This document shows, one piece after another, positions 45,369 to 53,199 of a stretch of 64,000 nucleotides of DNA (position 1 is its first letter; each line of letters begins with the position of its first letter). The translations under genes were made by a program, and so were the position numbers. The notes below the pieces were generated by a model. The model was not told the DNA's origin. It ran no database searches and saw nothing but the letters and a program-made list of their open reading frames with translations. Source of the DNA: Nocardioides sp. Kera G14 (GTDB taxonomy: Bacteria; Actinomycetota; Actinomycetes; Propionibacteriales; Nocardioidaceae); assembly GCF_020715565.1 (NCBI RefSeq), contig NZ_CP085839.1, forward strand, positions 620,001-684,000, written 5' to 3'.

Positions 45369-46643
45369 TTAGACGCCCGAGGCCGAGCGGCGGCGACGTG
45401 AGATCGCGTCGACGCTCGCGGCCAGGAGCAGGACGCCACCGGTCACCAGGTAGTTGATGTAGCTCGCCTGGTTGAGCAGGCCGAGGCCGTTGGCGATCGT
45501 GGCGATCACGACACCACCGATGACGGCGTCGATCGCCCGACCGCGCCCGCCGAAGAGGCTGGTGCCGCCGATGACGGCCGCCCCGACGGCGTAGAGGAGC
45601 GTGTTGCCGCCACCGGAGCTGGTGGAGACCTTCCCGGCGTACGACGCGGCGAGCATCCCGCTGACGGCCGCCATCGACGAGCTGATCATGAAGGCCATGA
45701 TCTTGATCCGACGCACGTTGATGCCCGCGCGGCGAGCCGCCTCGGCGTTGCCTCCGACGGCGTACAGGTGGCGGCCGAACGGGGTGCGCATCAGCACGAA
45801 GGTCCAGAAGCCGAGCAGGGCGACCACCACGGGCAACACCCACGGGATGCCATGGATCGGGAAGACCGGGTTCAGGCTGCGGTTCGTGTTGAGCAGGGCC
45901 GTGACGCCGAGGACGACCGCGGCGAAAGCGACGATTCGGACGATCAGGACAGAGAACGGCGCGTGCGCGAGCTGCTTGGCGACCTGCGTGCGGTGCCGGA
46001 GCACCGAGAGGACGGCGAAGCCGACGACGATCACGACGGCAGCGATCCAACCTGCGGTGACCGGGACGTTCTTGATCGTGAGCCCACGGATGACGTCGTC
46101 GTCGATACGGATTGAACCGCCGGCGCCGATCATCTTGAGGATCACGCCCTGGAGGGCGAGGAAGAAGGCCAGCGTCACGACGAAGGAGGGGATGCCCAGC
46201 TCGGAGACGAGCAGGCCGATCAGGAGGCCGATGACCGCGCCGACCGCGAGGCCGACGAGGACACCGATCCACCAGGACTGGCCGTGGTTGACCATCATCA
46301 GGCCGGTCGCTGCTGCTGCAGTGCCGCCGGTCACACCGGCCGAGAGGTCGATCTCGCCGAGAAGCAGGACGAAGACGAGGCCCATCGCCAGCACGCAGAT
46401 CGAGCCCGACTGGGTGATGAGGTTGGCCAGGTTGAGCGTCGACAGGAACGTGTCGTTGGCCAGGGCGAAGACGATGAAGAGGATGACGAGGCCGAAGATG
46501 GCGGGCAGCGAGCCCATGTCCCCGCCACGTACGCGGCCGAGGTAGTCGCGGACGGCGTCGCGGAGACTGCCGGCCTGGTGCGAGTCGATCGCGAAGTCGC
46601 TGGGGGCCCCGCTCTTGGGGGCGCTGGAGGGTGCAGTGGTCAT
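45369..46643 (-). CDS. Sugar ABC transporter permease (XylH-like)
   Basis: A 424-residue integral membrane protein of the ribose/xylose permease type. It has about ten helices, LLLGEIDLSAGVTGGTAAAATG (the conserved S/D-L-S motif), TPFGRHLYAVGGNAEAARRAGINVRRIK (the EAA-like loop) and GAAVIGGTSLFGGRGRAIDAVIGG. ATG 46643 lies 22 bases after the ATPase stop. With the ATPase at 46666 and the binding protein at 47574 it forms an importer resembling XylFGH; the sugar may be xylose or another pentose. Confidence 0.93.
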   Translation of the reverse strand: MTTAPSSAPKSGAPSDFAIDSHQAGSLRDAVRDYLGRVRGGDMGSLPAIFGLVILFIVFALANDTFLSTLNLANLITQSGSICVLAMGLVFVLLLGEIDLSAGVTGGTAAAATGLMMVNHGQSWWIGVLVGLAVGAVIGLLIGLLVSELGIPSFVVTLAFFLALQGVILKMIGAGGSIRIDDDVIRGLTIKNVPVTAGWIAAVVIVVGFAVLSVLRHRTQVAKQLAHAPFSVLIVRIVAFAAVVLGVTALLNTNRSLNPVFPIHGIPWVLPVVVALLGFWTFVLMRTPFGRHLYAVGGNAEAARRAGINVRRIKIMAFMISSSMAAVSGMLAASYAGKVSTSSGGGNTLLYAVGAAVIGGTSLFGGRGRAIDAVIGGVVIATIANGLGLLNQASYINYLVTGGVLLLAASVDAISRRRRSASGV

Positions 46644-46665
46644 GGGGAGGAGTCCTTGTCCGAGG

Positions 46666-47442
46666 TCAGATGGTCGCGGTCTCGGCGATGCCAAGGTGTC
46701 CGGAGCGGCCGGCCGTGATCAGCTCGACGACCTGGGAGTGAGTGACGTCCTTGGTGGCGACGTCAGCCGCGACCTGGCCGAGGTACAGCGGCACGATCCG
46801 GTCGGCCACCTCGAAGACGTCGGTCATGTTGTGCGAGATCAGCACGACGCCGAGGCCACGGTCGGCCAGTCGGCGGACGAGGTCGAGGACCTGGCGGGTC
46901 TGGGCCACACCGAGGGCGGCGGTGGGCTCGTCGAGGAGCACGATCTTGGAGTTCCAGAGGACCGCCTTCGCGATGGCGACGGTCTGGCGCTGACCGCCGG
47001 AGAGGCTGGCCACGCTCTGGCGGACCGACTTCACGGTGCGGACCGAGAGGGACGCGAGGGTCTCGCGGGCGCGGGACTCCATGTCGACCTCGTCGAGGGC
47101 GAGGCCGAGGGGCCCGGTGCGCTCCTCCCGGCCGAGGAACATGTTCTGGACGATGTCGAGGTTGTCGCAGAGCGCGAGGTCCTGGTAGACGACCTCGACG
47201 CCGAGGCCCGCGACGTCACGAGGGCTGTGCACGTTGACCTGCTTGCCGTCGAAGAGGTAGTCGCCGGTGTCACGACCGTAGATGCCGGCGATGACCTTGA
47301 CCAGCGTCGACTTTCCGGCGCCGTTGTCGCCGACCAGGGCGGTCACCTGGCCGGGATAGACGGCGAAGTCCACATCGTGCAGGACGTGGACGTTGCCGAA
47401 GCTCTTGTTGACGCCGCGGAGCTCGAGTAGCGGCTGCGTCAT
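46666..47442 (-). CDS. Sugar ABC transporter ATP-binding protein (XylG-like)
   Basis: A 258-residue single ABC cassette: Walker A GDNGAGKST, Q-loop VVYQDLALCDNLDIVQNMF, signature SLSGGQRQTVAIAKA, Walker B IVLLDEPTAALG, H-loop VVLISHNM. Ribose/xylose ATPases commonly have two fused cassettes; this one has only one, as in shorter actinobacterial XylG-like proteins. ATG 47442 follows AGAGGGA. A hairpin (47523-47559) and a ROK-type operator (47475-47491) separate it from the binding-protein gene. Confidence 0.93.
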   Translation of the reverse strand: MTQPLLELRGVNKSFGNVHVLHDVDFAVYPGQVTALVGDNGAGKSTLVKVIAGIYGRDTGDYLFDGKQVNVHSPRDVAGLGVEVVYQDLALCDNLDIVQNMFLGREERTGPLGLALDEVDMESRARETLASLSVRTVKSVRQSVASLSGGQRQTVAIAKAVLWNSKIVLLDEPTAALGVAQTRQVLDLVRRLADRGLGVVLISHNMTDVFEVADRIVPLYLGQVAADVATKDVTHSQVVELITAGRSGHLGIAETATI

Positions 47443-47474
47443 GGTGATCCCTCTTTCGCTGGAGGTCAGGAATT

Positions 47475-47491
47475 TGTTGTTCGAGACAACG
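47475..47491 (-). promoter_or_regulatory. ROK-type operator inside the sugar operon
   Basis: GTTGT (47476-47480) and ACAAC (47486-47490) around five bases match the site at 48725-48741, including the flanking TTTGTTGTTCG. It sits between the binding-protein stop and the ATPase start, next to a strong hairpin, and could give the permease/ATPase genes a separately controlled promoter. Confidence 0.65.
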
Positions 47492-47522
47492 CTGAAGGCC
47501 GGATGAGACCCGCGCGCCAGGG

Positions 47523-47559
47523 GGTCCGGGCCGTGTGGGGTGCCCACACGGCCCGGACC
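47523..47559 (-). terminator. Intra-operon hairpin after the sugar-binding protein
   Basis: A perfect 17-base-pair stem (47523-47539 with 47543-47559) and three-base loop begin 14 bases after the binding-protein stop. Such hairpins between a binding-protein gene and its permease often stabilise or attenuate the message, giving more binding protein than membrane parts. Confidence 0.85.
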
Positions 47560-47573
47560 TGATGAGCTCGTGC

Positions 47574-48653
47574 TCAGCTGATGCCGGCTGCCTTGCAGGC
47601 GTCGGCGAAGGCGCCGGTGCACACGTCGGAGGCCTTCTGGCCGCCGTCGGTGATGACGTCCTTGACGGTGTCCTTCGTGACGGCCTGCGGGCTCAGCAGG
47701 ATGGACGGGACGTCGCGGTTGCCGGTGGCGTCCTTGGTCGTGCCCGTGGTCTCGGCCTTGTCGCCCTTGACCAGCGCGATGGCCGCGTCGGCGAGGGCGC
47801 CGGCCTCGAGCTTGGCGGACTTGTAGATGGTCATGCACTGCTTGCCCACGAGAACGTTCTGCAGGCCCTCGACCGTGGCGTCCTGGCCGGTGACCGGGAC
47901 CTTGCCCGCGACACCGTTCTTCTCGAGGATCGAGATCGCGGCGCCGCCGAGACCGTCGTTGGCGGCGAGGACGCCGTCAACCTTGCCGTGCGCAGCGGTG
48001 TAGAGCTGCTCGAAGATCGTGACGGCCTGGTCGTTGTCCCAGTCCGGGACTGCCTGCTCGCCGACGACCTTGTAGTTGCTCATCTTGTCCAGGACGCTGT
48101 GGGCGCCTGCGGAGAAGAGCGTCGCGTTGTTGTCGGTGGGCGAGCCGTTGAGGTAGACGATGTTCGCCGGCTTGTCGCCGAGGCAGGTGGCCAGACCCTG
48201 GCCCTGGAGCTCGCCGACCTTGGTGTTGTCGAACGAGACGTAGTAGTCGGCCGAGCCGCCGAGGGTGAGGCGGTCGTAGTCGATGGTCTTGACGCCCTGC
48301 GAGGCCGCCTTCTCCTCGATCGCGGCACCGGAGTCGGAATCGAGGTTGACGATCGCGAGCACGGTGACGCCGGAGGCGATCATGCTGTCGGCGATCTTCG
48401 TCATGTTGTCCGCGTCGCCCTCGGCGTTCTGGATGTCGTAGTCGACGCCGGCGGTCTTGAAGGCCGACTCGAGGGCCGGCCGGTCGGCCGTCTCCCAGCG
48501 GACCGAGGACTTCGTGTCGGGGAGGATGACGCCGATCTTGCCCTTGGAGTCCTTGCTGTCCGACGCGTTGCTGTCGTCGCTACTCCCACACGCGGTGAGC
48601 GCCAGCGAGGCACCCAGGATTCCGGCGAGGACCAAACTGTGCTTTCGCTTCAA
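47574..48653 (-). CDS. Sugar ABC substrate-binding lipoprotein (XylF-like)
   Basis: A 359-residue periplasmic-binding-fold lipoprotein. The signal peptide is KRKHSLVLAGILGASLALTAC with the lipobox at about residue 21, followed by the type-1 fold: GKIGVILPDTKSSVRWETADRPAL, AEGDADNMTKIADSMI, VAILNLDSDSG-like (VTVLAIVNLDSDSGAAI), DYYVSFDNTKVGELQG, PVTGQDATVEGLQNVL. The TTG at 48653 is the best start: AAGGAGG lies eight bases upstream and the signal peptide follows at once. It is the first structural gene of the sugar importer, with a ROK-type operator upstream. Confidence 0.93.
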   Translation of the reverse strand: MKRKHSLVLAGILGASLALTACGSSDDSNASDSKDSKGKIGVILPDTKSSVRWETADRPALESAFKTAGVDYDIQNAEGDADNMTKIADSMIASGVTVLAIVNLDSDSGAAIEEKAASQGVKTIDYDRLTLGGSADYYVSFDNTKVGELQGQGLATCLGDKPANIVYLNGSPTDNNATLFSAGAHSVLDKMSNYKVVGEQAVPDWDNDQAVTIFEQLYTAAHGKVDGVLAANDGLGGAAISILEKNGVAGKVPVTGQDATVEGLQNVLVGKQCMTIYKSAKLEAGALADAAIALVKGDKAETTGTTKDATGNRDVPSILLSPQAVTKDTVKDVITDGGQKASDVCTGAFADACKAAGIS

Positions 48654-48724
48654 GCGAACCGCCTCCTTGCGGTGCCGTGGCCCATGCGAACTGTCATTCG
48701 GGGGGACAGCTGCGGGGCCGTGTT

Positions 48725-48741
48725 TGTTGTTCGGCACAACA
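48725..48741 (-). promoter_or_regulatory. ROK-type operator and promoter of the sugar operon
   Basis: TGTTGT (48725-48730) and ACAACA (48736-48741) form a palindrome with a five-base centre. On the minus strand a TGGACG box and a TATGTT box 17 bases apart overlap it, so repressor binding would cover the -10 region. It resembles the halves of the palindrome at 50013-50049. Confidence 0.7.
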
Positions 48742-48829
48742 TATAAAGTGAACTGGGTCACGTCCAGTGAATGGCGCCGGGAATCTCAGCGTTGTTACAG
48801 AAATGTGTCATCGCCCTCGGGCCGCCGAC

Positions 48830-50017
48830 TCAGACGGGCGGGTCGAGGCTGAGCTCGGTGCGCTCCGCGGCCAGCAGTACGGCGCCGACGAGGCTGGCCC
48901 GATCGGCCAGTGCTCCGATCACGACCGGGGTCTGCGCAACCACGTCGAGGGCATGTCGGCGTACGCCCATCGCGACGGACTCGAGGAGCAGGTCGCCGGC
49001 GCGGGCGATGTCGCCGCCGATCACGAGCACCTCCGGGTTGATCAGGTTCACGACGCCGGCCAGGCCCCAACCGAGGTGGAGGCCAGCGTCCTCGATGGCG
49101 CCGCGCGGCACCACCTCACCCGCGCGTGCCGCGGCGATGAGCTCGTCGAAGGTGGTAGCGCTGACGCGCCCCTCCGTCCGGGCCATGATCGAGTTGATCG
49201 AGGTGTAGGCCTCCAGGCAGCCACGGCCGCCGCAGCGGCACAGCGGCCCCGTCTCGTTGAGCGTGATGTGCCCGAGCTCGCCGGCCGTCCCGATGGCACC
49301 GTGGAAGAGCTGGTCGTCGTGCACGATCCCGGCACCGACGCCGGAGGAGATCTTGATGAAGAACGAGCTGCGGCGCCCTTGGGCCGCGCCCCGCCGGTGC
49401 TCGGCGAGGGCGCCCAGGTTCGCGTCGTTCTCGAGCTCCACAGGGATCCCGAAGATCTCCGCGGCGCGATCACGGGCCTCGGTTCCGTGCCAGCCGGGCA
49501 GGATGTGCGGACCGCGCACCACGCCGCCCGCGATCGGGGCGGGCAGGCCCATGGCCACCCGCATGACCGGGGCGTGATCGGGCGCGAGCTCCGCGATGAG
49601 CGAGGCGGCGAGCGCCAGGGAGCCGTCGTACGCGTGGGCAGGACGGAGGAGGTGGCGCTCCTCGGCGACGATCTCACCGGTCAGGGTGCCGATCGCGACG
49701 CCGAGGTGGGAGTGGCCGAAGTCGACGCCGGCGACCAGGCCCGATTCGTGCGAGAGGCGGACTGACGAGCCTCGCCTGCCACTGCCGGCGTCCGCCTGCA
49801 CGAGCCGCAGGGCGGTCAGGTCGCGCACGATGTTGGAGATCGTCGCCGGCGCGAGGCCAGTCAGCCGGGCCAGCTCGGCCTGGGTGTAGTCGGCCTTGCC
49901 TGCGCGCAGGACGTCGAGCACGCGCCGCTGGTTCGCATTGCGCAGCGACGCGTGCGATCCCGGGGCGTGCGAACGCCGGCGCGAGTGCGACACAAGGGAC
50001 ACTGTGTGGTGCGCCAC
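48830..50017 (-). CDS. ROK-family transcriptional regulator (promoter-proximal)
   Basis: A ROK repressor of about 395 residues. The winged helix reads VLDVLRAGKADYTQAELARLTGLAPATISNIVRDL; the kinase-like part has VAGVDFGHSHLGVAI, and zinc motif CRCGGRGCLEAYTS. It lies upstream of the sugar ABC genes on the same strand and is the likely main regulator. The start is uncertain: GTG 50017 lies four bases after the expected transcription start from TAGCTT (50028-50033, minus strand), with GTG 50002 and 49993 as alternatives. Its promoter lies within a large palindrome, indicating autoregulation. Confidence 0.88.
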   Translation of the reverse strand: MAHHTVSLVSHSRRRSHAPGSHASLRNANQRRVLDVLRAGKADYTQAELARLTGLAPATISNIVRDLTALRLVQADAGSGRRGSSVRLSHESGLVAGVDFGHSHLGVAIGTLTGEIVAEERHLLRPAHAYDGSLALAASLIAELAPDHAPVMRVAMGLPAPIAGGVVRGPHILPGWHGTEARDRAAEIFGIPVELENDANLGALAEHRRGAAQGRRSSFFIKISSGVGAGIVHDDQLFHGAIGTAGELGHITLNETGPLCRCGGRGCLEAYTSINSIMARTEGRVSATTFDELIAAARAGEVVPRGAIEDAGLHLGWGLAGVVNLINPEVLVIGGDIARAGDLLLESVAMGVRRHALDVVAQTPVVIGALADRASLVGAVLLAAERTELSLDPPV

Positions 50018-50049
50018 GTTTGTCGTCAAGCTATGACGACAAACGTGGC
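50013..50049. promoter_or_regulatory. Large palindromic autoregulatory operator
   Basis: A perfect 16-base inverted repeat (50013-50028 with 50034-50049) around AGCTA. It contains the TAGCTT -10 box of the ROK gene and its possible start codon. Half-site TTTGTCGTCA resembles TTTGTTGTTC of the two operon operators, so the same ROK protein may bind all three. Confidence 0.75.
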
Positions 50050-50091
50050 CGCGTTGCCGGGACGCCCGCCGTCAGCGATCACTCCCTGAAG

Positions 50092-51126
50092 TTAAGCGGA
50101 GGTCCATTCCTTCAGCTGGCCGATCAGTCCGACCGGGTCGTCGCTGCCGGGGACGACCTGCAGGCTCGTCACCCCTGCGGCGCGGAAGGCCTCGATCCGC
50201 TCCTTCACGTAGGACGCCGGCCCGACGAGGCTGATCTCCTCGAGGAATTCGACCGGGACGAGCGCCTCGGCCTCCTTCTTCTTGCCTGCCAGGTAGAGCT
50301 CCTGGATCGCATGAGCCTCCTTCTCATAGCCGTAGTGGGTGAAGAGCTGGTTGTAGAAGTTGCGGCCCTTCGCCCCCATCCCACCGATGTAGAGGGCGGC
50401 GTACGGGCGGACGAAGTCGAGCATCCCCTTGACGTCCTCACCGATCGCGACGAGCCCACCGGCGCTGATCTCGAGTGTGCCCAGGTCGGGGGAGCGCTTG
50501 GCCGCGCCCTTCGCCAGCGTCTCGCCCCAGACGGACCGAGCCTTCTCGGGGGAGAAGAAGATCGGCAACCAGCCGTCGGCGATCTCGGCGGTGAGCGCCA
50601 CGTTGGCGTCGCCGAGGGCGGCGATCCAGATCGGCAGGTCCGCCCGCTCGGGCCTGGTGAGGAGCTTGAGCGGCTTGCCCAGCCCGACACCCTGGTCGGC
50701 CGGGAGCGGAAGGGTGAAGTGCTTGCCCTCGTAGACGAGCGGCTCGCGCCGTAGGCCCATCCGGAGGATCTCGACGACCTCGCGGGTGCGGCCGAGTGGA
50801 CGGTCGTAGGGCATGCCGTGGAAGCCCTCGATGACCTGCGGACCGCTGGCGCCGAGGCCGAGGACGGCGCGTCCGCCGCTGACGTTGTCCAGGCCGGCTG
50901 CCGTCTGGAGGAGTGCGCCCGGCGTACGGGAGAAGACGTTCAGGATCCCGGCGGCGATCTCCAGGCGCTCGGTCCTGGCGGCGATGTAGCCCATCAGGGA
51001 GACCGCGTCGAAGCCGTAGGCCTCGGCGACCCAGACCTGGTCGAGGCCGGCGGCCTCGAGCTCGGTGAGCTGGTCCGCGGCTTCACGAGGATTGCCGGCG
51101 TATTGCAGGGCCATCGAGATCTTCAC
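50092..51126 (-). CDS. LLM-class F420-dependent oxidoreductase
   Basis: A 344-residue luciferase-like TIM-barrel protein. Features: ISMALQYAGNPREAADQLTELEAAGLDQVWVAEAYGFDA, AAGILNVFSRTPGALLQTAAGLDNVSGGRAVLGLGASGPQV, and ADLPIWIAALGDANVALTAEIADGW, the pattern of F420-linked members in actinobacteria. GTG 51126 lies six bases after TAACTT, so the mRNA is probably leaderless. The promoter overlaps that of the divergent acetyltransferase-like gene. Substrate unknown; cofactor F420 rather than FMN is inferred from family resemblance. Confidence 0.85.
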   Translation of the reverse strand: MKISMALQYAGNPREAADQLTELEAAGLDQVWVAEAYGFDAVSLMGYIAARTERLEIAAGILNVFSRTPGALLQTAAGLDNVSGGRAVLGLGASGPQVIEGFHGMPYDRPLGRTREVVEILRMGLRREPLVYEGKHFTLPLPADQGVGLGKPLKLLTRPERADLPIWIAALGDANVALTAEIADGWLPIFFSPEKARSVWGETLAKGAAKRSPDLGTLEISAGGLVAIGEDVKGMLDFVRPYAALYIGGMGAKGRNFYNQLFTHYGYEKEAHAIQELYLAGKKKEAEALVPVEFLEEISLVGPASYVKERIEAFRAAGVTSLQVVPGSDDPVGLIGQLKEWTSA

Positions 51127-51131
51127 GACGC

Positions 51132-51138
51132 TAAGTTA
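51132..51138. promoter_or_regulatory. Symmetric -10 element serving both directions
   Basis: TAAGTT (51132-51137, plus) and TAACTT (51138-51133, minus) overlap in the palindrome TAAGTTA. Plus transcription would start at ATG 51145 (seven bases on) and minus at GTG 51126 (six bases on), giving two leaderless messages from one shared element. Confidence 0.65.
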
Positions 51139-51144
51139 GCTCCC

Positions 51145-51852
51145 ATGCTCGATCCGGCCCATCGCTCGCGCCTGATCGACGCCGAGGTGCCGGCCGAGCT
51201 GATCGACACGCTGGACCTCATCGAGATCCCCTCCTCCGACCTGCCGTCGTGGTGGGAGGGGAGCGGCTCGTCCATCTATCTGCGTCCCGGCGTCCTCCTT
51301 CCCGAGGGCCTCATCGAGACCTTGACGCCGTACCCGTTCCAGAACGTCGTGATCGTGATCGCGAGCGACATCCCGAACGTCGTCTCCCTCCTCGTCGGCG
51401 GAGACGACGCGCTGATCTTCCTCGGCTCGGACTGCCGGCTCACGGCGACCGACATCTACTGCGGTCCCGGGTCGTCGATCGTGCTGATCGGCGACGTCAT
51501 CGCGACGCGCTGCGCGATCCTCGACGCCCGCAACGGCGGCTCGATCTTCTGCGACGCCGACCAGCTCTGGGCGGCCGACGTCTACATCGCCACCGACGAC
51601 ATGCACCGCCTCGAGGACGTGGCGACGGGCGCGCGACTCAATCCCTACGGCGGCCGCATCCGTCTCGGCCGACACGTGTGGCTCTGCCGTGACGTCATCG
51701 TCTCCGGTGACGTCGAGATCGGCTCCGGTTCGGTCGTGGGCGCGCGGGCGATGGTGCGCAACCAGAAGGTCGGTGACCAGGTGGCTGTGGCCGGCGTCCC
51801 GGCGAGGGTGATCCGTGAGGGCGTCACGTGGAGCGAGGACGACCGTCCCTAG
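51145..51852 (+). CDS. Hexapeptide-repeat acyltransferase-like protein
   Basis: A 235-residue protein with left-handed beta-helix features: IYCGPGSSIVLIGDVIATRCAILDARNGGSIFCDAD and IRLGRHVWLCRDVIVSGDVEIGSGSVVGARAMV, ending VAVAGVPARVIREGVTW, the V-x-G-x-P-A-x-x-I turn of hexapeptide transferases. Usual members transfer acetyl groups to sugars. The first 60 residues are not helical repeats and may cap the protein. Start ATG 51145 coincides with the predicted transcription start. Substrate unknown. Confidence 0.8.
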   Translation: MLDPAHRSRLIDAEVPAELIDTLDLIEIPSSDLPSWWEGSGSSIYLRPGVLLPEGLIETLTPYPFQNVVIVIASDIPNVVSLLVGGDDALIFLGSDCRLTATDIYCGPGSSIVLIGDVIATRCAILDARNGGSIFCDADQLWAADVYIATDDMHRLEDVATGARLNPYGGRIRLGRHVWLCRDVIVSGDVEIGSGSVVGARAMVRNQKVGDQVAVAGVPARVIREGVTWSEDDRP

Positions 51853-51939
51853 GGGGTGTGTGGCAACGCACGCTGTCCTGTCGGACGCCGTTCATGTCGA
51901 AGGAGTGAAGTCGACACCTCCTCCGCCGATCGTGGAGGC

Positions 51940-52779
51940 ATGACCTCGCGCGGCCTGGGCCTCGTCATCGGACATCGCGGTGCTCCCTCCCACCTGCCGG
52001 AGAACACCCTTCCCTCCTTCCGTCGGGCGTGCCGGCTCGGGGCGGACTCCCTGGAGACCGACCTGCAGATGAGCCGTGACGGCGTGCTCGTGCTGATCCA
52101 CGACACCGAGCTCTCACGTACGACCGACATCGCCCTGCACGGGGAGTTCGCCTCGCGCCGCAGCTCGCGTGTGATCGACCGCGAGCTTGTCGAGGGCTGG
52201 TTCGTGGACGACTTCACGCTCGCTGAGCTGCGGACGCTCAACACGGCCGACACCCGGATCCCGACCTTCGACGAGCTCCTCCTGCTCCTCGCCGAGGAGT
52301 CCCAGCGTGCCGGCCGTCGGATCGGGCTCCACGCCGAGGTCAAGCACCCCTCCTACTTCGCCGCCGCCGGCCTGCCGATGGCCCGGCCCGTGCTCGAGAC
52401 CCTGCGCGACCACGGCTTGGACCGCCGCGGCAAGCGGGTCTGGATCCAGTCGTTCGACGAGCAGTTCCTCCGGGCGCTCTCGCCGATGACGGAACTGCCG
52501 CTCGTCCAGCTGCTCGAGACCGACCAGCCGTTCACGTGCGCGTCGGTGGCGTCGTACGCCGACGCGATCGGTCCCGACCGTCAGCTGGTGCTCAGCAGCG
52601 ACCGGTTCGAGACCGGCCTGGTGGCTGAGGCGCACCGCGCGGGCCTCGTCGTCTTCGTCTGGACGCTGCGCGGTGACGCCCGCCAGGCGCGCCGCTTCCT
52701 CGACGCCGGTGTCGACGGGGTCTTCAGTGACGACGCCGCCGTGGCGCTCGCGGCCCGCGACCTCCTCACCCCCGCCTGA
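51940..52779 (+). CDS. Glycerophosphodiester phosphodiesterase
   Basis: A 279-residue TIM-barrel enzyme cleaving glycerophosphodiesters to glycerol 3-phosphate and an alcohol. Active-site signatures: VIGHRGAPSHLPENTLPSF (His-Arg, Glu-Asn) and DSLETDLQMSRDGVLVLIHD (Glu, Asp, His). The C-terminus shows the barrel's FVWTLRGDARQARRFLDAGVDGVFSDD. ATG 51940 follows TGGAGG. It ends at a large hairpin element. Product glycerol 3-phosphate could feed the GlpD enzyme encoded at 28145. Confidence 0.93.
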   Translation: MTSRGLGLVIGHRGAPSHLPENTLPSFRRACRLGADSLETDLQMSRDGVLVLIHDTELSRTTDIALHGEFASRRSSRVIDRELVEGWFVDDFTLAELRTLNTADTRIPTFDELLLLLAEESQRAGRRIGLHAEVKHPSYFAAAGLPMARPVLETLRDHGLDRRGKRVWIQSFDEQFLRALSPMTELPLVQLLETDQPFTCASVASYADAIGPDRQLVLSSDRFETGLVAEAHRAGLVVFVWTLRGDARQARRFLDAGVDGVFSDDAAVALAARDLLTPA

Positions 52780-52789
52780 CGCGCCGCCG

Positions 52790-52878
52790 CACCAAAAGGT
52801 CACCGTGACCTCTTGCGCTGTGGGTGACGGTTCCGAACGGTCACTCACAGCGCGAAGGGTCACGGTGACCTTTTGGTG
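52790..52878. repeat. Long hairpin element between convergent genes
   Basis: Two 39-base arms (52790-52828 and 52840-52878) pair at 35 of 39 positions around an 11-base centre that itself can fold. Each arm contains a GGTCAC/GTGACC palindrome. It lies between the phosphodiesterase stop and the minus-strand gene at 52883 and can terminate both; arm length is greater than for ordinary terminators. Confidence 0.85.
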
Positions 52879-52882
52879 CCGG

Positions 52883-53194
52883 TCAGCGGCGGACGCCGTG
52901 GCGGCGGGCTGACGAGAACGCGGCGGCGGCGAGGCCGACGGCTCCGGCGACCAGCCACGGGATCGGCAGCAGCCAGCGGATGTCGCTTCCCTGGACGACG
53001 TCGGCCTGGACGAGCGCCCAGGCGCCGACGATGCAGAGGAACCCCAGGCCCATCACGAGCTGGCCGATGTTGACCGGATGCCAGCCGGAGCGGGGCTCAG
53101 CTGTGGCCGCAACCGTCGGGTCCTGCTTCGTCAGGTCCGGGTGTGCCGGCGTGATGGCGACCGTTTCCTCATCGGGGTTGGGTGTCTCGGTCAT
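52883..53194 (-). CDS. Small two-helix membrane protein
   Basis: A 103-residue protein. The first ~38 residues are polar; then NIGQLVMGLGFLCIVGAWALV (about 43-63) and LLPIPWLVAGAVGLAAAAF (about 76-94) are membrane helices, ending in a basic tail SARRHGVRR. ATG 53194 follows GAGGAGTGAGG. It starts five bases after the PspC-protein stop and so is cotranscribed with it. No known family was recognised; a role with the PspC system is inferred from position. Confidence 0.7.
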   Translation of the reverse strand: MTETPNPDEETVAITPAHPDLTKQDPTVAATAEPRSGWHPVNIGQLVMGLGFLCIVGAWALVQADVVQGSDIRWLLPIPWLVAGAVGLAAAAFSSARRHGVRR

Positions 53195-53199
53195 GGTCC

